Shown here: positions 33,465-42,850 of the stretch, in pieces
Layout of the letters: each line of letters opens with the position of its first letter
Numbering within the stretch: the stretch's first letter is position 1
Source: CAYUNE01 sp964446115
GTDB taxonomy: Bacteria; Desulfobacterota; Desulfobulbia; Desulfobulbales; Desulfobulbaceae
Direction: 5' to 3'
Assembly (NCBI GenBank): GCA_964446115.1
Contig: CAYUNE010000050.1
Coordinates: 20,329 to 84,328 of the forward strand
DNA length: 64,000 bases
Notes under the pieces: generated by a model
Told to the model about the DNA's origin: nothing
What the model saw: only the letters and a program-made list of their open reading frames with translations
The model's database searches: none
Translations under genes and position numbers: made by a program

Positions 33465-33964
33465 TCTCCGCCCTCCTGTAACATGCGAATATTTCTAAGA
33501 ATATATCCAACAGCACTCAGCAGCAGAAAGGCGAAGGAGAGGGGGATCATGCCCTTGATTACCCATCTCAGGGGCAGGCCGCCGGGATCCTCTGAAATTT
33601 CATGGGTGACGTAGGCATCCTGAACATATTCAAAGGAACCGAAGAAGATGAGCAGGGCCATGGGCACCAGAAAGAAGAGGGTACCGAAAATATTGATGAG
33701 CGCCTTTTTTCGTTTGGAAAAAGAATCATAGAGAAAGTCGACCCGGACATGTCCTTCGTCCTTGAGGGCGACGGCGATACCGAACAGGAAGACAACGGCG
33801 AAGAGATGCCATTCCATCTCCTGCATGCCCACCGATGAGTTATGGAAGAGATAGCGCATCATGACATCGTAGGAGACGTTCAATACCATGAGCAAGAGCA
33901 GAAAGGCGGTGATCTTGCCCATGATATCGACCGCTGCGGCGATGAGCTTTTCCAGTTTGTCCAT
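33461..33964 (-). CDS. dctQ: TRAP transporter small permease subunit (DctQ)
   Basis: 167 residues with four hydrophobic segments, and the DctQ pattern RYLFHNSSVGMQEMEWHLFA then VFLFGIAVALKDEGHVRVDF. It partners DctM in the TRAP importer. ATG at 33964 is preferred because the residues before it are not family-like. It follows dctP with a strong hairpin between. Confidence 0.92.
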   Translation of the reverse strand: MDKLEKLIAAAVDIMGKITAFLLLLMVLNVSYDVMMRYLFHNSSVGMQEMEWHLFAVVFLFGIAVALKDEGHVRVDFLYDSFSKRKKALINIFGTLFFLVPMALLIFFGSFEYVQDAYVTHEISEDPGGLPLRWVIKGMIPLSFAFLLLSAVGYILRNIRMLQEGGE

Positions 33965-33978
33965 GGGTTCCGGCGGAA

Positions 33979-34014
33979 GCAACCGCCCCGTCATCCGGGT
34001 GACGGGGCGGTTGC
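33979..34014 (-). promoter_or_regulatory. Strong hairpin between dctP and dctQ
   Basis: A perfect 15-bp G/C-rich inverted repeat (33979-33993 with 34000-34014) and a 6-nt loop, not followed by a T run on the minus strand. It is more likely an mRNA-stabilising or partial-termination hairpin that raises dctP (binding protein) levels over dctQM than a full terminator. Confidence 0.8.
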
Positions 34015-34035
34015 GAAGGCAATGGGGAAGCGGAG

Positions 34036-35109
34036 TTATTTTTCCACGTCCATGCTGGTCTTGATGTAGTTGAAATCGGAGATAATGGACCACTTTCTGG
34101 CCTTTTTCATAAAGGCGCGCTGGGATTCGAGAATCTCCTTGAACTGCGGATCTTTGGCCGCGTAGCTGTCCAGCAGTTCATCGGTTGCCTTTTTCATGGC
34201 TTTCAACACCGGCAGCGGAAAGGTCTTGACCTTGATGTTGGGAAAATCGGTTTTCATCTTTTCCCAGGCATTGGCACTGGCCGCGAAGTTTTCGTAATAC
34301 ATGTCTGCGGAAGCGGCCTTCATGGCGGTGATCAGCATGGCCTTATGCTCGGCGGAGAGCTTGTCAAAGGCGCGTTTGTTGATGAGAAACTGCATTTCGG
34401 AGGCGGGTTCGTGCCAGCCGGTGTAGTAGTAGGGCGCGATTTTGTGAAAGCCCATTTTGATATCCATACCCGGGCCCACCCACTCCAGGGCGTCGATGGT
34501 GCCGCGGTCCAGGGAGGTGTAGAGCTCGCCTGCCGGAATATTGGTGACATTGACCCCGAGCTTGGCGAAGACCTCGCCGGCCAGGCCGGGAATGCGCATC
34601 TTCAAACCCTTCAGGTCGTCGAGGCTGTTGATCTCCTTTTTGAACCAGCCGCCCATCTGGACACCGGTGTTGCCCCCCGGGAAGTTGAGGACCTTGAATT
34701 TGTCGTAAACCTGCTGCATGTACTTCATGCCGTCGTCGTAGTAAAACCAGGCATACTGTTCGGCGGTGGTCATGCCGAAGGGAATAGTGGTAAAAAAGAT
34801 GGTGCTGATATCCTTGCCCTTCCAGTAATAGGAACCGGAATGGCCCATCTGGTACTGGCCGCCTTTCACCATGTCGAGGATACCCAGGGGAGCCTTGTGT
34901 TTCTCCTTGCCTTCGACCTTGATGAGAAAGGTACCGCCGCTCATTTCCTTGACCATGGCCGCGACCTTGGCCGGCGGTGAGGCCAGGGGAGTCAGGGTTG
35001 AGGGCCAGGTTTCCGCCAGTTTCCACTTGACGATCTTCTGGGCCATGACCGGTGTTGCCAGCATGGCCAGGGAGGCTACCGCCACCGCGATTTTAACGAT
35101 ACGTTTCAT
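34036..35109 (-). CDS. dctP: TRAP transporter solute-binding protein (DctP family)
   Basis: 357 residues. Signal peptide MKRIVKIAVAVASLAMLATP ending at VMA. DctP features: KWKLAETWPSTLTPLA, KMRIPGLAGEVFAKLG, YTSLDRGTIDALEWVGPGMD and the GFHKIAPYYYTGWHEPASEM stretch, which recalls the alpha-keto-acid/mannitol (COG4663) branch. The invariant Arg that binds a carboxylate is in KMRIPG. ATG at 35109 is supported by GAAGGAGGAAG upstream. The likely ligand is a small organic acid; identity is not readable. Confidence 0.93.
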   Translation of the reverse strand: MKRIVKIAVAVASLAMLATPVMAQKIVKWKLAETWPSTLTPLASPPAKVAAMVKEMSGGTFLIKVEGKEKHKAPLGILDMVKGGQYQMGHSGSYYWKGKDISTIFFTTIPFGMTTAEQYAWFYYDDGMKYMQQVYDKFKVLNFPGGNTGVQMGGWFKKEINSLDDLKGLKMRIPGLAGEVFAKLGVNVTNIPAGELYTSLDRGTIDALEWVGPGMDIKMGFHKIAPYYYTGWHEPASEMQFLINKRAFDKLSAEHKAMLITAMKAASADMYYENFAASANAWEKMKTDFPNIKVKTFPLPVLKAMKKATDELLDSYAAKDPQFKEILESQRAFMKKARKWSIISDFNYIKTSMDVEK

Positions 35110-35283
35110 ACTTCCTCCTTCTTGCAGATGAGTAGTTGCAGGTCCGGAAAACCGTTTCCGGAGGGACCGTTTCTTCTGCTTTTTCTTACTGCACTCATCG
35201 CATTTTACAACCCCTATTATCCGAAAGTCGGTCATGCCGCGGCCGGCAACCTTTGCCCGGTTGTCAGGGCAGGCGGCGATTTC

Positions 35284-36969
35284 TCATCTCCGGCGCATCT
35301 TTGCCCAGGTGTCGCGCAGGGAGACGATGCGGTTGAAGACCGGTTTTTCCGCAGTGGAATCCCGATTGTCCAGACAGAAAAATCCCAGCCGCTCAAACTG
35401 GCAGCGATCGTCGCCCAGGTCGGCAAGATCGGGTTCAAGGACGGCATCGCGGATGATTTCAAGGGAGTCGGGGTTGAGGAACTCCCTGAAGTCCCTGTCG
35501 CGGTCACGGTCGGGATGTTCCACGGTGAAGAGGCGGTCGTAGAGGCGGACCTCGGCGCGGATGCCGCGGCGCGCCGAAACCCAGTGGATGGTACCCTTGA
35601 CCTTGCGTCCGTCCGGGGAGGAACCACCGCGCGACTGCGGATCGTAGGTGCAGCGCAGCTCCACCACCTCGCCCCGGTCGTTTTTGATCACCTCCCGGCA
35701 GGTGATGTAGTAGGCATAGCGGAGCCGCACCTCCCGTCCCGGACCCAGACGGAAGAACTTACGGGGCGGGTTTTCCATGAAATCGGTCCGTTCCACATAG
35801 ATTTCCCGGCAGAAGGGGATTTGCCTGGTGCCCATTTCCGGTTTTTTCGGATGATTGCGGGCCTCCAGATATTCTTCCCGTTCTTCTGGGTAATTGGTGA
35901 TCACCACCTTGAGGGGGCGCAGAACGCCCAGCCGACGGGGGGCGTGTTCGTTGAGGTCGTCCCGCACCGCGTTTTCCAGGACACCGAAGTCGATCCAGCT
36001 GTCACGTTTGCCGATGCCGATCCGCTCGCAGAAGCTGCGGATGGAGGCCGGGGTGTAGCCTCGCCGCCTGAGGCCGGAAAGGGTGAGCATGCGGGGATCG
36101 TCCCAGCCGCTCACATATTTTTCCTCGACCAGCTTAAGGAGTTTGCGCTTGCTCATCACCGTGTAGTTGATGTTGAGGCGGGCGAATTCGATCTGGCGGG
36201 GCCGGCACTCGGTCTGCAGGGTATCCAGGACCCAGTCGTACAGTTCCCGGTTGTTGACAAATTCCAGGGTACAGAGGGAATGGGTGATTTTTTCAATGGA
36301 GTCGGAGAGACAGTGGGTAAAGTCATACATGGGATAGATACACCACCTGTCGCCGGCCCGGTGGTGGGAGGCGTGGAGAATACGATAGAGCACCGGATCG
36401 CGCATGACGATGTTGGGGGAGGCCATGTCGATTTTGGCCCGCAGCACATGCTCGCCCTCGTCGAATTTGCCCTCCTTCATGGCGGTGAACAGTTCCAGAT
36501 TTTCCTCCACCGAACGGTTCCGATAGGGGCTCTCCCGGCCCGGTTCGGTGAGGGTGCCGCGAAAGGCGCGGATCTCCTCGCCGGAGAGGCTGCAGACGTA
36601 GGCCTTGCCCATCCTGATGAGCCTGAGGGCGTACTCGTAGAGCCGGTCGAAATAGTCGGAGGCGTAGTAGAGATGGTCCCCCCAGTCATAACCCAGCCAG
36701 CGGACATCCTCCATGATGGCATCCACATAACGCTTTGATTCCTTCGTGGGGTTGGTGTCGTCGAAGCGCAGGTGACAGACCGAATTGTTTTCCCGGGCAA
36801 TGCCGAAGTTGAGGCAGATGGATTTGGCATGGCCGATGTGGAGAAAACCGTTTGGCTCCGGGGGAAAACGGGTTACCGGCGCCCGGTGTTTTCCGGAGGC
36901 GAGATCCTCGGCAATGATTGTCCGGATAAAGTCCGGGGGAGGGTTGTCGCGGCTGAACTCTTCTTTCAT
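35284..36969 (-). CDS. glnS: Glutaminyl-tRNA synthetase
   Basis: 561 residues, class I. HIGH motif in FPPEPNGFLHIGHAKSICLN, KMSKS-like VMSKRKL, the FDDTNP signature, and the C-terminal anticodon-binding barrel (KKPEMGTRQIPFCREIYVER, VKGTIHWVSA). Direct glutaminylation means tRNA-Gln need not go through Glu-tRNA-Gln amidation. ATG at 36969 has AAGGGA upstream. It follows gltX by 41 bp, a pair that looks co-transcribed. Confidence 0.96.
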   Translation of the reverse strand: MKEEFSRDNPPPDFIRTIIAEDLASGKHRAPVTRFPPEPNGFLHIGHAKSICLNFGIARENNSVCHLRFDDTNPTKESKRYVDAIMEDVRWLGYDWGDHLYYASDYFDRLYEYALRLIRMGKAYVCSLSGEEIRAFRGTLTEPGRESPYRNRSVEENLELFTAMKEGKFDEGEHVLRAKIDMASPNIVMRDPVLYRILHASHHRAGDRWCIYPMYDFTHCLSDSIEKITHSLCTLEFVNNRELYDWVLDTLQTECRPRQIEFARLNINYTVMSKRKLLKLVEEKYVSGWDDPRMLTLSGLRRRGYTPASIRSFCERIGIGKRDSWIDFGVLENAVRDDLNEHAPRRLGVLRPLKVVITNYPEEREEYLEARNHPKKPEMGTRQIPFCREIYVERTDFMENPPRKFFRLGPGREVRLRYAYYITCREVIKNDRGEVVELRCTYDPQSRGGSSPDGRKVKGTIHWVSARRGIRAEVRLYDRLFTVEHPDRDRDRDFREFLNPDSLEIIRDAVLEPDLADLGDDRCQFERLGFFCLDNRDSTAEKPVFNRIVSLRDTWAKMRRR

Positions 36970-37010
36970 GGGTACGTTCCCTTGTCTGTGAGTAATGGTG
37001 GCGCCGGTGG

Positions 37011-38495
37011 TCACGCCGCGGCAAAGAAGCGGTTGATGTCCCGCAGACGGGCAATTACCCGTTCTCTGCCCACGGCGACCAGGATGTCGAACATTCCCGG
37101 TCCGGCAAGCTGTCCGGTCACCACGGTACGCATGGCATTGATGAGAATGCCGGGCTTGATATCCAGCTCGGCGGCAAGCTCGCGGCAGGTGCGCTCGGTT
37201 TCCTCTTTGGAGAAGTCGTCAAGTGCGGCAAAGCGCTCCGCCAGCATGGGGAGCCATGTTTTTAGATCAGGATGCTTGAGGATATTCTTTTTCAGCGGTT
37301 TTTTTTCGATCTCGAAATCATCGGCAAAATAGGCCCTGCCCCGGGTGGCGAAGTCATTGAGGGTGTGGAACCGTCCGCGGATGAGATCCAGGGTGTCCAG
37401 ATACCACTTCTTTTTTTCGGTGTCATAGGCCGGATCCCAGATTCCGGCGGCAATGAGCCTTTCCCTGACCATGGTGCCGATCTCCTCGATGGGCATGGTA
37501 TGCAGGTAGTGGGCGTTGATGCTGAGGGCCTTGGGATCGGTGAAAAACTTGGGGTCCCCCTTGCGGTAGTTGAAGATTGAATTGGCGCGGTTGATACGCT
37601 CCAGGGAAAACTCTTCAATGAGCTCCTCCCGGGAGAAGATCTCCCGGTCATCCCCGGGGGACCACCCCAAAAGAACGAGAAAATTGCACAGGGCCCAGGG
37701 CAGGAAGCCGTGTTCCCGGTAAAAGTGGACGGCGACCAGCTCTCCGTGACTGCGTTTGGATATCTTGCGTTTCTGCAGATCAAGGGTGAGCGGCATATGG
37801 GCAAAAACCGGTACCGGTGCGCCCAGGGCCTCGTAGAGAAGAACCTGGCGGGTGGTGTTTGTCATGTGATCCTGGCCGCGGATAACATGGGTGATGCGGT
37901 CCCGGATGTCATCCACCACATTGCAGAGCAGGTAGAGCGGTTTGCCGTTTGAGCGGACGATGACAAAGTCCTCGATATCGTCATAGCTGCGCTCTATGCG
38001 GCCGAGTACCTTGTCCTCGTAGACTACCTTTCCCGGCCGGCGCGGGGTTTTGAAGCGGATGACCGCAGGCAGTCCCTTTGCCTGGCGCTCGGCAATCTCT
38101 TCAGCTGAAAGACGGCGGCAGGTGCCGTCGTATTTGACGTCCTTTTTAGCGGCCAGGGCCGCTTTTCGCCTGGTTTCAAGTTCATCCCGGGTGCAAAAAC
38201 ACCTGTAGGCGTGACCCGTGGCCAGCAGTTTTTCGGCCGCCGCAAGGTGCTCGGCTGCAAACCGGGTCTGAAAATAGGGGCCTTCGTCCCAGTCAAGGCC
38301 CAGCCATGTCAATCCGTCCAGGATCCCCTGGATGGATGCCTGAGTGGAACGTTCGGCATCGGTATCCTCGATGCGCAGGATCAGTTTCCCACCGGTTTTC
38401 CGGGCAAAGAGCCAGTTGTAGAGAGCGGTGCGGGCACCGCCGATATGCAGGTAGCCGGTGGGGCTGGGGGGAAAGCGGACACGAACCTGGGACAT
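37011..38495 (-). CDS. gltX: Glutamyl-tRNA synthetase
   Basis: 494 residues, class I. HIGH motif in FPPSPTGYLHIGGARTALYN and the KMSKS-like KISKRSHGELVA. FDDTNP is absent and IEDTDAERST is present, as in GluRS rather than GlnRS. The C-terminal alpha-helical anticodon domain is intact (PGILINAMRTVVTGQLAGPG). Start ATG at 38495 has AGGAGA 7 nt upstream. It faces serA divergently with a 275-bp spacer in which I see no gene. Confidence 0.96.
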   Translation of the reverse strand: MSQVRVRFPPSPTGYLHIGGARTALYNWLFARKTGGKLILRIEDTDAERSTQASIQGILDGLTWLGLDWDEGPYFQTRFAAEHLAAAEKLLATGHAYRCFCTRDELETRRKAALAAKKDVKYDGTCRRLSAEEIAERQAKGLPAVIRFKTPRRPGKVVYEDKVLGRIERSYDDIEDFVIVRSNGKPLYLLCNVVDDIRDRITHVIRGQDHMTNTTRQVLLYEALGAPVPVFAHMPLTLDLQKRKISKRSHGELVAVHFYREHGFLPWALCNFLVLLGWSPGDDREIFSREELIEEFSLERINRANSIFNYRKGDPKFFTDPKALSINAHYLHTMPIEEIGTMVRERLIAAGIWDPAYDTEKKKWYLDTLDLIRGRFHTLNDFATRGRAYFADDFEIEKKPLKKNILKHPDLKTWLPMLAERFAALDDFSKEETERTCRELAAELDIKPGILINAMRTVVTGQLAGPGMFDILVAVGRERVIARLRDINRFFAAA

Positions 38496-38770
38496 GGGTA
38501 TTCTCCTGTGACAGGGCGGATATTTGTCTTTTTCTGCAATGTCGATTTTGACGGCTGCCTCGGTAAATCAACGGCATTTTCCGTTTTGTCGGCAGCGGTG
38601 GCGCCGATGTGGGATGTTTATATCTTGTCGACCGAGAATATTCAATATCGACGGCAAAATTAATTCCATGATTTTCTCGTTGTGGAGCGGGATGTTTAGC
38701 GTTATATTTCCCTATTCCGCAGAAACATCCGTTCACACCGCATTTATTCTCGAAAAAGAGAGGAGTCCCG

Positions 38771-40378
38771 ATGAAGGTACTGATAAGTGACAACCTGGCC
38801 CCTGTGGGGGAAAAAATTCTCCTGGAAGCCGGTCTTGAAGTTGATAACAGACCGGGTCTGCCACCGGAGGAACTCAAGGCGATTATCGGCGATTACGACG
38901 GACTGGTTATCCGCAGCGCCACCAAGGTTACCGCAGAACTCATCGAAGCGGCGACAAATCTCAAGGTTGTCGGCCGGGCGGGTATCGGGCTTGACAATGT
39001 GGATATTCCGGCGGCCAGCCAGAAGGGTATCGTGGTGATGAACGCCCCGGACGGCAATGCCACCACCGCGGCGGAACACGCCATCTCCATGATGATGGCC
39101 CTGGCCCGGAACATCCCCCAGGCAACGGCTTCCATGAAGGCCGGTAAATGGGAAAAGAAGCTGTTCATGGGTCGCGAGGTGACTGCCAAGACCCTGGGTA
39201 TTGTCGGTATCGGCCGCATCGGCTCCATTGCCGCCAACCGGGCCCAGGGTCTGAAGATGAAGGTGATCGCCTATGATCCGCACATGCCGCGTGATCTGGT
39301 GGAAAAGATGGGAATCGAGCTGGTGGAGCTCGGGGAACTGGCCCGGCGTTCCGATTTCATCTCCGTCCACGTACCGCTCACCAAGGAGACCCGCCACCTG
39401 CTGGATGCTGATTTTTTCAACAACATGAAAGACGATGCCATGTTCATCGACTGCGCCCGCGGCGGCGTCGTTGACGAGGAGGCCCTGTACACGGCCCTGA
39501 AGGAGGGCCGGATCGCCGGTGCCGCCCTTGATGTCTTTGAACGGGAGCCCACCTCCCTGGAGACCACTCCGCTGCTTGGTCTGCCCAACTTTATCTGTAC
39601 CCCGCACCTGGGAGCCTCCACCAGCGAGGCCCAGGACAATGTTGCCTCGGTGATCGCCGAGCAGATGGCCGATTATCTCCTCAACGGCTCGGTGACAAAT
39701 GCGGTGAATGTTCCCTCGGTCAGCGGCGAGGTGCTGGCCAAGGTCGGTCCCTACGTCACCCTGGGGGAGATGCTGGGCTCGCTGCAGATGCAGCTTGCCG
39801 GCGGCAGCGTTGATGAGATCGTTCTTGAGTTCTCGGGAAATCTCGCCGAGATCGATACCGGACCGCTCACCGTCGCCTTTTTGAAAGGGCTGTTCACCCC
39901 CATCGTCGGCGATGCCGTCAACTTCGTCAATGCGCCCCTGCTTGCCAAGGATCGGGGGATCAACGTCATCGAGTCCAAAACCAGCCGCTCGGATGATTTC
40001 ACCAACCTGATGCGCACCACGGTCAGGACGGCATCGGGTGAAAATATGCTGGCCGGTACGGTTTTCGGTAAAAAGGAACCGCGACTGGTGCGCTTCAACT
40101 CCTTCAGAATGGAGGCGCTGCCCACCGGTCCCATGCTGCTGGTCTACAACAAAAACGTCCCCGGGGTCATCGGCGCCCTGGCAACGACACTCGGTAACGC
40201 CGCAGTCAACATTTCCCGGATGACCGTGGGCCACAAGGAGAGCAGCGATCAGAACATCATCCTCCTCAACACCGATACCAAGATTTCCGATGACCTGCTG
40301 GAGCAGGTGAGAGAGCTTGACAAGATCGACGACGCCATTGTGCTTGAGGTGCCGCAATATGATCGGGGGACCTGCTGA
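38771..40378 (+). CDS. serA: D-3-phosphoglycerate dehydrogenase
   Basis: 535 residues, the long form with an intervening (ASB) domain and C-terminal ACT domain. First step of serine synthesis. Seen: RSATKVTAELIEAA, NAPDGNATTAAEHAISMMMA, the NAD-binding GIVGIGRIGSIAANRAQG, the catalytic region DCARGGVVDEEALYTALKEG and HLGASTSEAQDNVA. The ACT domain (VPGVIGALATTLG) would bind serine for feedback control. AGAGGAG precedes the ATG. It heads the operon to pth. Confidence 0.96.
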   Translation: MKVLISDNLAPVGEKILLEAGLEVDNRPGLPPEELKAIIGDYDGLVIRSATKVTAELIEAATNLKVVGRAGIGLDNVDIPAASQKGIVVMNAPDGNATTAAEHAISMMMALARNIPQATASMKAGKWEKKLFMGREVTAKTLGIVGIGRIGSIAANRAQGLKMKVIAYDPHMPRDLVEKMGIELVELGELARRSDFISVHVPLTKETRHLLDADFFNNMKDDAMFIDCARGGVVDEEALYTALKEGRIAGAALDVFEREPTSLETTPLLGLPNFICTPHLGASTSEAQDNVASVIAEQMADYLLNGSVTNAVNVPSVSGEVLAKVGPYVTLGEMLGSLQMQLAGGSVDEIVLEFSGNLAEIDTGPLTVAFLKGLFTPIVGDAVNFVNAPLLAKDRGINVIESKTSRSDDFTNLMRTTVRTASGENMLAGTVFGKKEPRLVRFNSFRMEALPTGPMLLVYNKNVPGVIGALATTLGNAAVNISRMTVGHKESSDQNIILLNTDTKISDDLLEQVRELDKIDDAIVLEVPQYDRGTC

Positions 40379-40384
40379 ACGCCT

Positions 40385-40714
40385 ATGAGTACGAAAAAAA
40401 AGCAATGTCCCTGCCCCGAGGGCAGGGTCCGGGATGCCAGCGGTAAATGCGTGATGCCGGAGATCACCTTTACCACCTTTATCATGTCCTTTCACACCTC
40501 GGCCCTCTATCACCTCGGTGAGCTGCCCCATCCGGAATCGGGCAAAAAGACGAGGGACCTGGAGCTGGCCAAGCACACCATCGACACCCTGGCATTGCTG
40601 GAAAAAAAGACCAGGGGTAATCTTGAAAAGGATGAAGATCAGCTCCTCTCCAATGTTCTCTACGAGCTGAAGATGAGATTCGTCCAGGCAAGCGGCGGGG
40701 AGAGTGCCGCATAG
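40385..40714 (+). CDS. DUF1844 family protein
   Basis: 109 residues. After a Cys-rich start (KKKQCPCPEGRVRDASGKCV) comes the DUF1844 core: ITFTTFIMSFHTSALYHLGE, HPESGKKTRDLELAKHTIDT and LEKKTRGNLEKDEDQLLSNV. Function unknown; all-helical. It lies 6 bp after serA and 12 bp before ispE, a position that repeats in many Desulfobacterota as I recall. Three Cys in the start could bind a metal. Confidence 0.88.
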   Translation: MSTKKKQCPCPEGRVRDASGKCVMPEITFTTFIMSFHTSALYHLGELPHPESGKKTRDLELAKHTIDTLALLEKKTRGNLEKDEDQLLSNVLYELKMRFVQASGGESAA

Positions 40715-40726
40715 GAGGCGGCGGTA

Positions 40727-41635
40727 ATGGGGGATCAGCTGCGGATCGTCGCCCCGGCCAAGATCAACCTCTTCCTGAAAATCACCGGGCAACGGGACGA
40801 CGGCTATCACGATATCGCCACCCTGATGCAAAAGGTCGATCTCCGGGACCGGCTTACCCTGCAAAGGGGGGGGCGGGGGATCCGGTTGCGCTGCCCCGGC
40901 AGCGGCCTGCCGGAAGACGAGACAAATCTTGCCCATCGGGCCGCGGCACACTTTGCCGCCAGGTTCCTGCCCGCCTCCTGCCTCGGGGAGCGCGGGGTCG
41001 AGATTATTCTTGAGAAGAAGATTCCCGTTGCCGCGGGACTTGGCGGCGGCAGCAGTGATGCCGCCGCAGTTCTTCGGGGGATGCAACACCTCTTTCCGGA
41101 GTGGAAGCCGCGCCGGGAAGAACTGGAGGAGGCGGCCCTCAGCCTGGGGGCGGATGTGCCCTTTTTTCTCAGTTCCCTACCGGCTGCCTGGGCCACGGGT
41201 ATCGGTGAACGGCTGACCGCGGCGGTCCCCCTGGCCGGGTATGCACTTATCCTGGTTAATCCCGGAATATCGGTCTCAACGCAATGGGCCTACGAGAATT
41301 TTGCATTGACATCGAATAAAAAAAAATATAACCTGATAGATTACACTGTAAATGACCCACCCTTTGTGCGGCGGGCCATCGAACCCCATGAACTGCGCAA
41401 CGATCTCGAGCCGGTTACCGCCGGTCGCCATGGGGTGATTACCGAGATCAGGGAGCTGCTGCGCGGCCATGGTGCCGTCGCTGCCATGATGACGGGCAGC
41501 GGTCCGACGGTTTTCGGGATGTTCAGCGACGATGACGGCGGGAGACAAAGAGCGGCCCAATGCGGGACCCTGCTGCGGCAAAGGGGCCTCCGGGTTTTCG
41601 AGGTGCAGCCCCTGTCACAGCCGGGAGGCAGATAA
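40727..41635 (+). CDS. ispE: 4-diphosphocytidyl-2-C-methyl-D-erythritol kinase
   Basis: 302 residues. GHMP kinase of the MEP isoprenoid pathway. Seen: APAKINLFLKITGQRDDGYH, ATP loop VAAGLGGGSSDAAAVLRGM, SLGADVPFFLSSLPAAWATG and MMTGSGPTVFGMF. It is 12 bp after the DUF1844 gene. A tRNA-Gln lies directly downstream on the same strand. Confidence 0.96.
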   Translation: MGDQLRIVAPAKINLFLKITGQRDDGYHDIATLMQKVDLRDRLTLQRGGRGIRLRCPGSGLPEDETNLAHRAAAHFAARFLPASCLGERGVEIILEKKIPVAAGLGGGSSDAAAVLRGMQHLFPEWKPRREELEEAALSLGADVPFFLSSLPAAWATGIGERLTAAVPLAGYALILVNPGISVSTQWAYENFALTSNKKKYNLIDYTVNDPPFVRRAIEPHELRNDLEPVTAGRHGVITEIRELLRGHGAVAAMMTGSGPTVFGMFSDDDGGRQRAAQCGTLLRQRGLRVFEVQPLSQPGGR

Positions 41636-41637
41636 TA

Positions 41638-41668
41638 CCGTCGGGTGCGAACCCGGTGAGTGGTTACG
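41638..41668 (+). repeat. Possible diverged copy of the dispersed intergenic repeat
   Basis: GGGTGC-GAACCCGGTGAGT-GGTTAC keeps the GGGT/ACCC pairing and the downstream GGTTAC of copies A-C. It lies between ispE and tRNA-Gln. Assignment by eye. Confidence 0.45.
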
Positions 41669-41689
41669 ACATAATAGATGAAGTGGGGT

Positions 41690-41764
41690 TGGGGCGTCGT
41701 CAAGCGGTAAGACACAGGACTTTGACTCCTGGATGCGCAGGTTCGAATCCTGCCGCCCCAGCCA
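41690..41764 (+). tRNA. tRNA-Gln (anticodon TTG)
   Basis: Acceptor TGGGGCG pairs with CGCCCCA; discriminator G and CCA encoded. Anticodon stem CAGGA/TCCTG with loop CTTTGAC. Likely co-transcribed between ispE and prs. Confidence 0.97.
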
Positions 41765-41869
41765 TTTTTCGGCCTGAGTTGCGGTTTGACTCAGGTTTTC
41801 CTTTGTGACCGGCAGCGAAAGGTGTTCCGGGTTTTGCCCGGTGCCGGACTGGTAGAAGGGTATAGATCC

Positions 41870-42808
41870 ATGCCGAACATCATGAAGATCTTTTCGGGAA
41901 ATGCAAATCCTGAGATCGCGCGCGAAATAACGGAATATATCGGTCAGCCCCTGGCCAAGGCCGAGGTAAAGCGTTTCAGTGACGGTGAGATTTCCGTCGA
42001 GATCCAGGAAAATGTCCGCGGCACCGATGTTTTTGTCATTCAGCCCACCTGTCCGCCGGTCAACGATCACTTGATGGAGCTCATTATCATCGTCGATGCC
42101 CTGCGGCGGGCTTCGGCCCGGAGAATCACCGCTGTGATGCCCTATTACGGCTATGCCCGTCAGGACCGCAAGGTCAAGTCGCGGACCCCCATCACCGCCA
42201 AGGCCGTGGCCGAGATGTTGATGGCCGTGGGGACCCGCCGGGTTCTGTGCATGGATCTGCACGCGGGACAGATTCAGGGTTTCTTCAATATCCCGGTGGA
42301 CAACCTCTTTGCCGCTCCGGTCCTGCTTGACTACCTGCGGGGTGACTTTACCAATGTGGTCATGGTTTCACCGGATGCGGGCGGGGTGGAACGGACCAGG
42401 GCCTTTGCCAAACGCCTCAATGCGGATCTGGCCATTGTCGACAAAAGGCGGGAAAGGGCCAACGAAGCCGAGGCAATGACGGTCATCGGCGATGTCAGCG
42501 GCAAGACGGCGATCCTGCTTGATGACATGGTCGACACCGCCGGCACCCTGTGCGGCGGGGCCCGGATGCTCATGGAGTACGGAGCCAGGGAGGTTCATGC
42601 CTGCTGTTCCCATGCCGTACTCTCAGGACCGGCGATCCAACGCATCAACGACTCCGATATCAAATCACTGGTGGTAACCAACTCGATTCCATTAAACGGC
42701 AAGGCCAGGGAGTGCGACAAGATCAAGGTGCTGTCCGTCGGGCCGCTTCTGGGAGAGGCGATCAAGCGGATCCATGATGAGGATTCCGTCAGTTACCTGT
42801 TCGTCTGA
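41870..42808 (+). CDS. prs: Ribose-phosphate pyrophosphokinase
   Basis: 312 residues. It makes PRPP for nucleotides, histidine and tryptophan. Seen: MKIFSGNANPEIAREI, FSDGEISVEIQENVRGTDVF, the flexible loop PYYGYARQDRKVKSRTPITA, DLHAGQIQGFFNIPVDNL, and the PRPP loop ILLDDMVDTAGTLCGG. ATG at 41870 has AGAAGGG upstream. It is 43 bp ahead of rplY. Confidence 0.97.
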   Translation: MPNIMKIFSGNANPEIAREITEYIGQPLAKAEVKRFSDGEISVEIQENVRGTDVFVIQPTCPPVNDHLMELIIIVDALRRASARRITAVMPYYGYARQDRKVKSRTPITAKAVAEMLMAVGTRRVLCMDLHAGQIQGFFNIPVDNLFAAPVLLDYLRGDFTNVVMVSPDAGGVERTRAFAKRLNADLAIVDKRRERANEAEAMTVIGDVSGKTAILLDDMVDTAGTLCGGARMLMEYGAREVHACCSHAVLSGPAIQRINDSDIKSLVVTNSIPLNGKARECDKIKVLSVGPLLGEAIKRIHDEDSVSYLFV

Positions 42809-42850
42809 CCCTGGGAGAAAGTAGATACATAATTGTAAGGAGAACAAGGC

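Noticed and set aside
35122..36738. 538-codon plus-strand frame opposite glnS
   Set aside because: Antisense to a well-supported synthetase; no ribosome site or domain.
38744..41089. 781-codon frame opposite serA, DUF1844 and ispE
   Set aside because: It runs across three clear genes and their spacers, with no motif; an antisense artefact of G+C-rich codon use.
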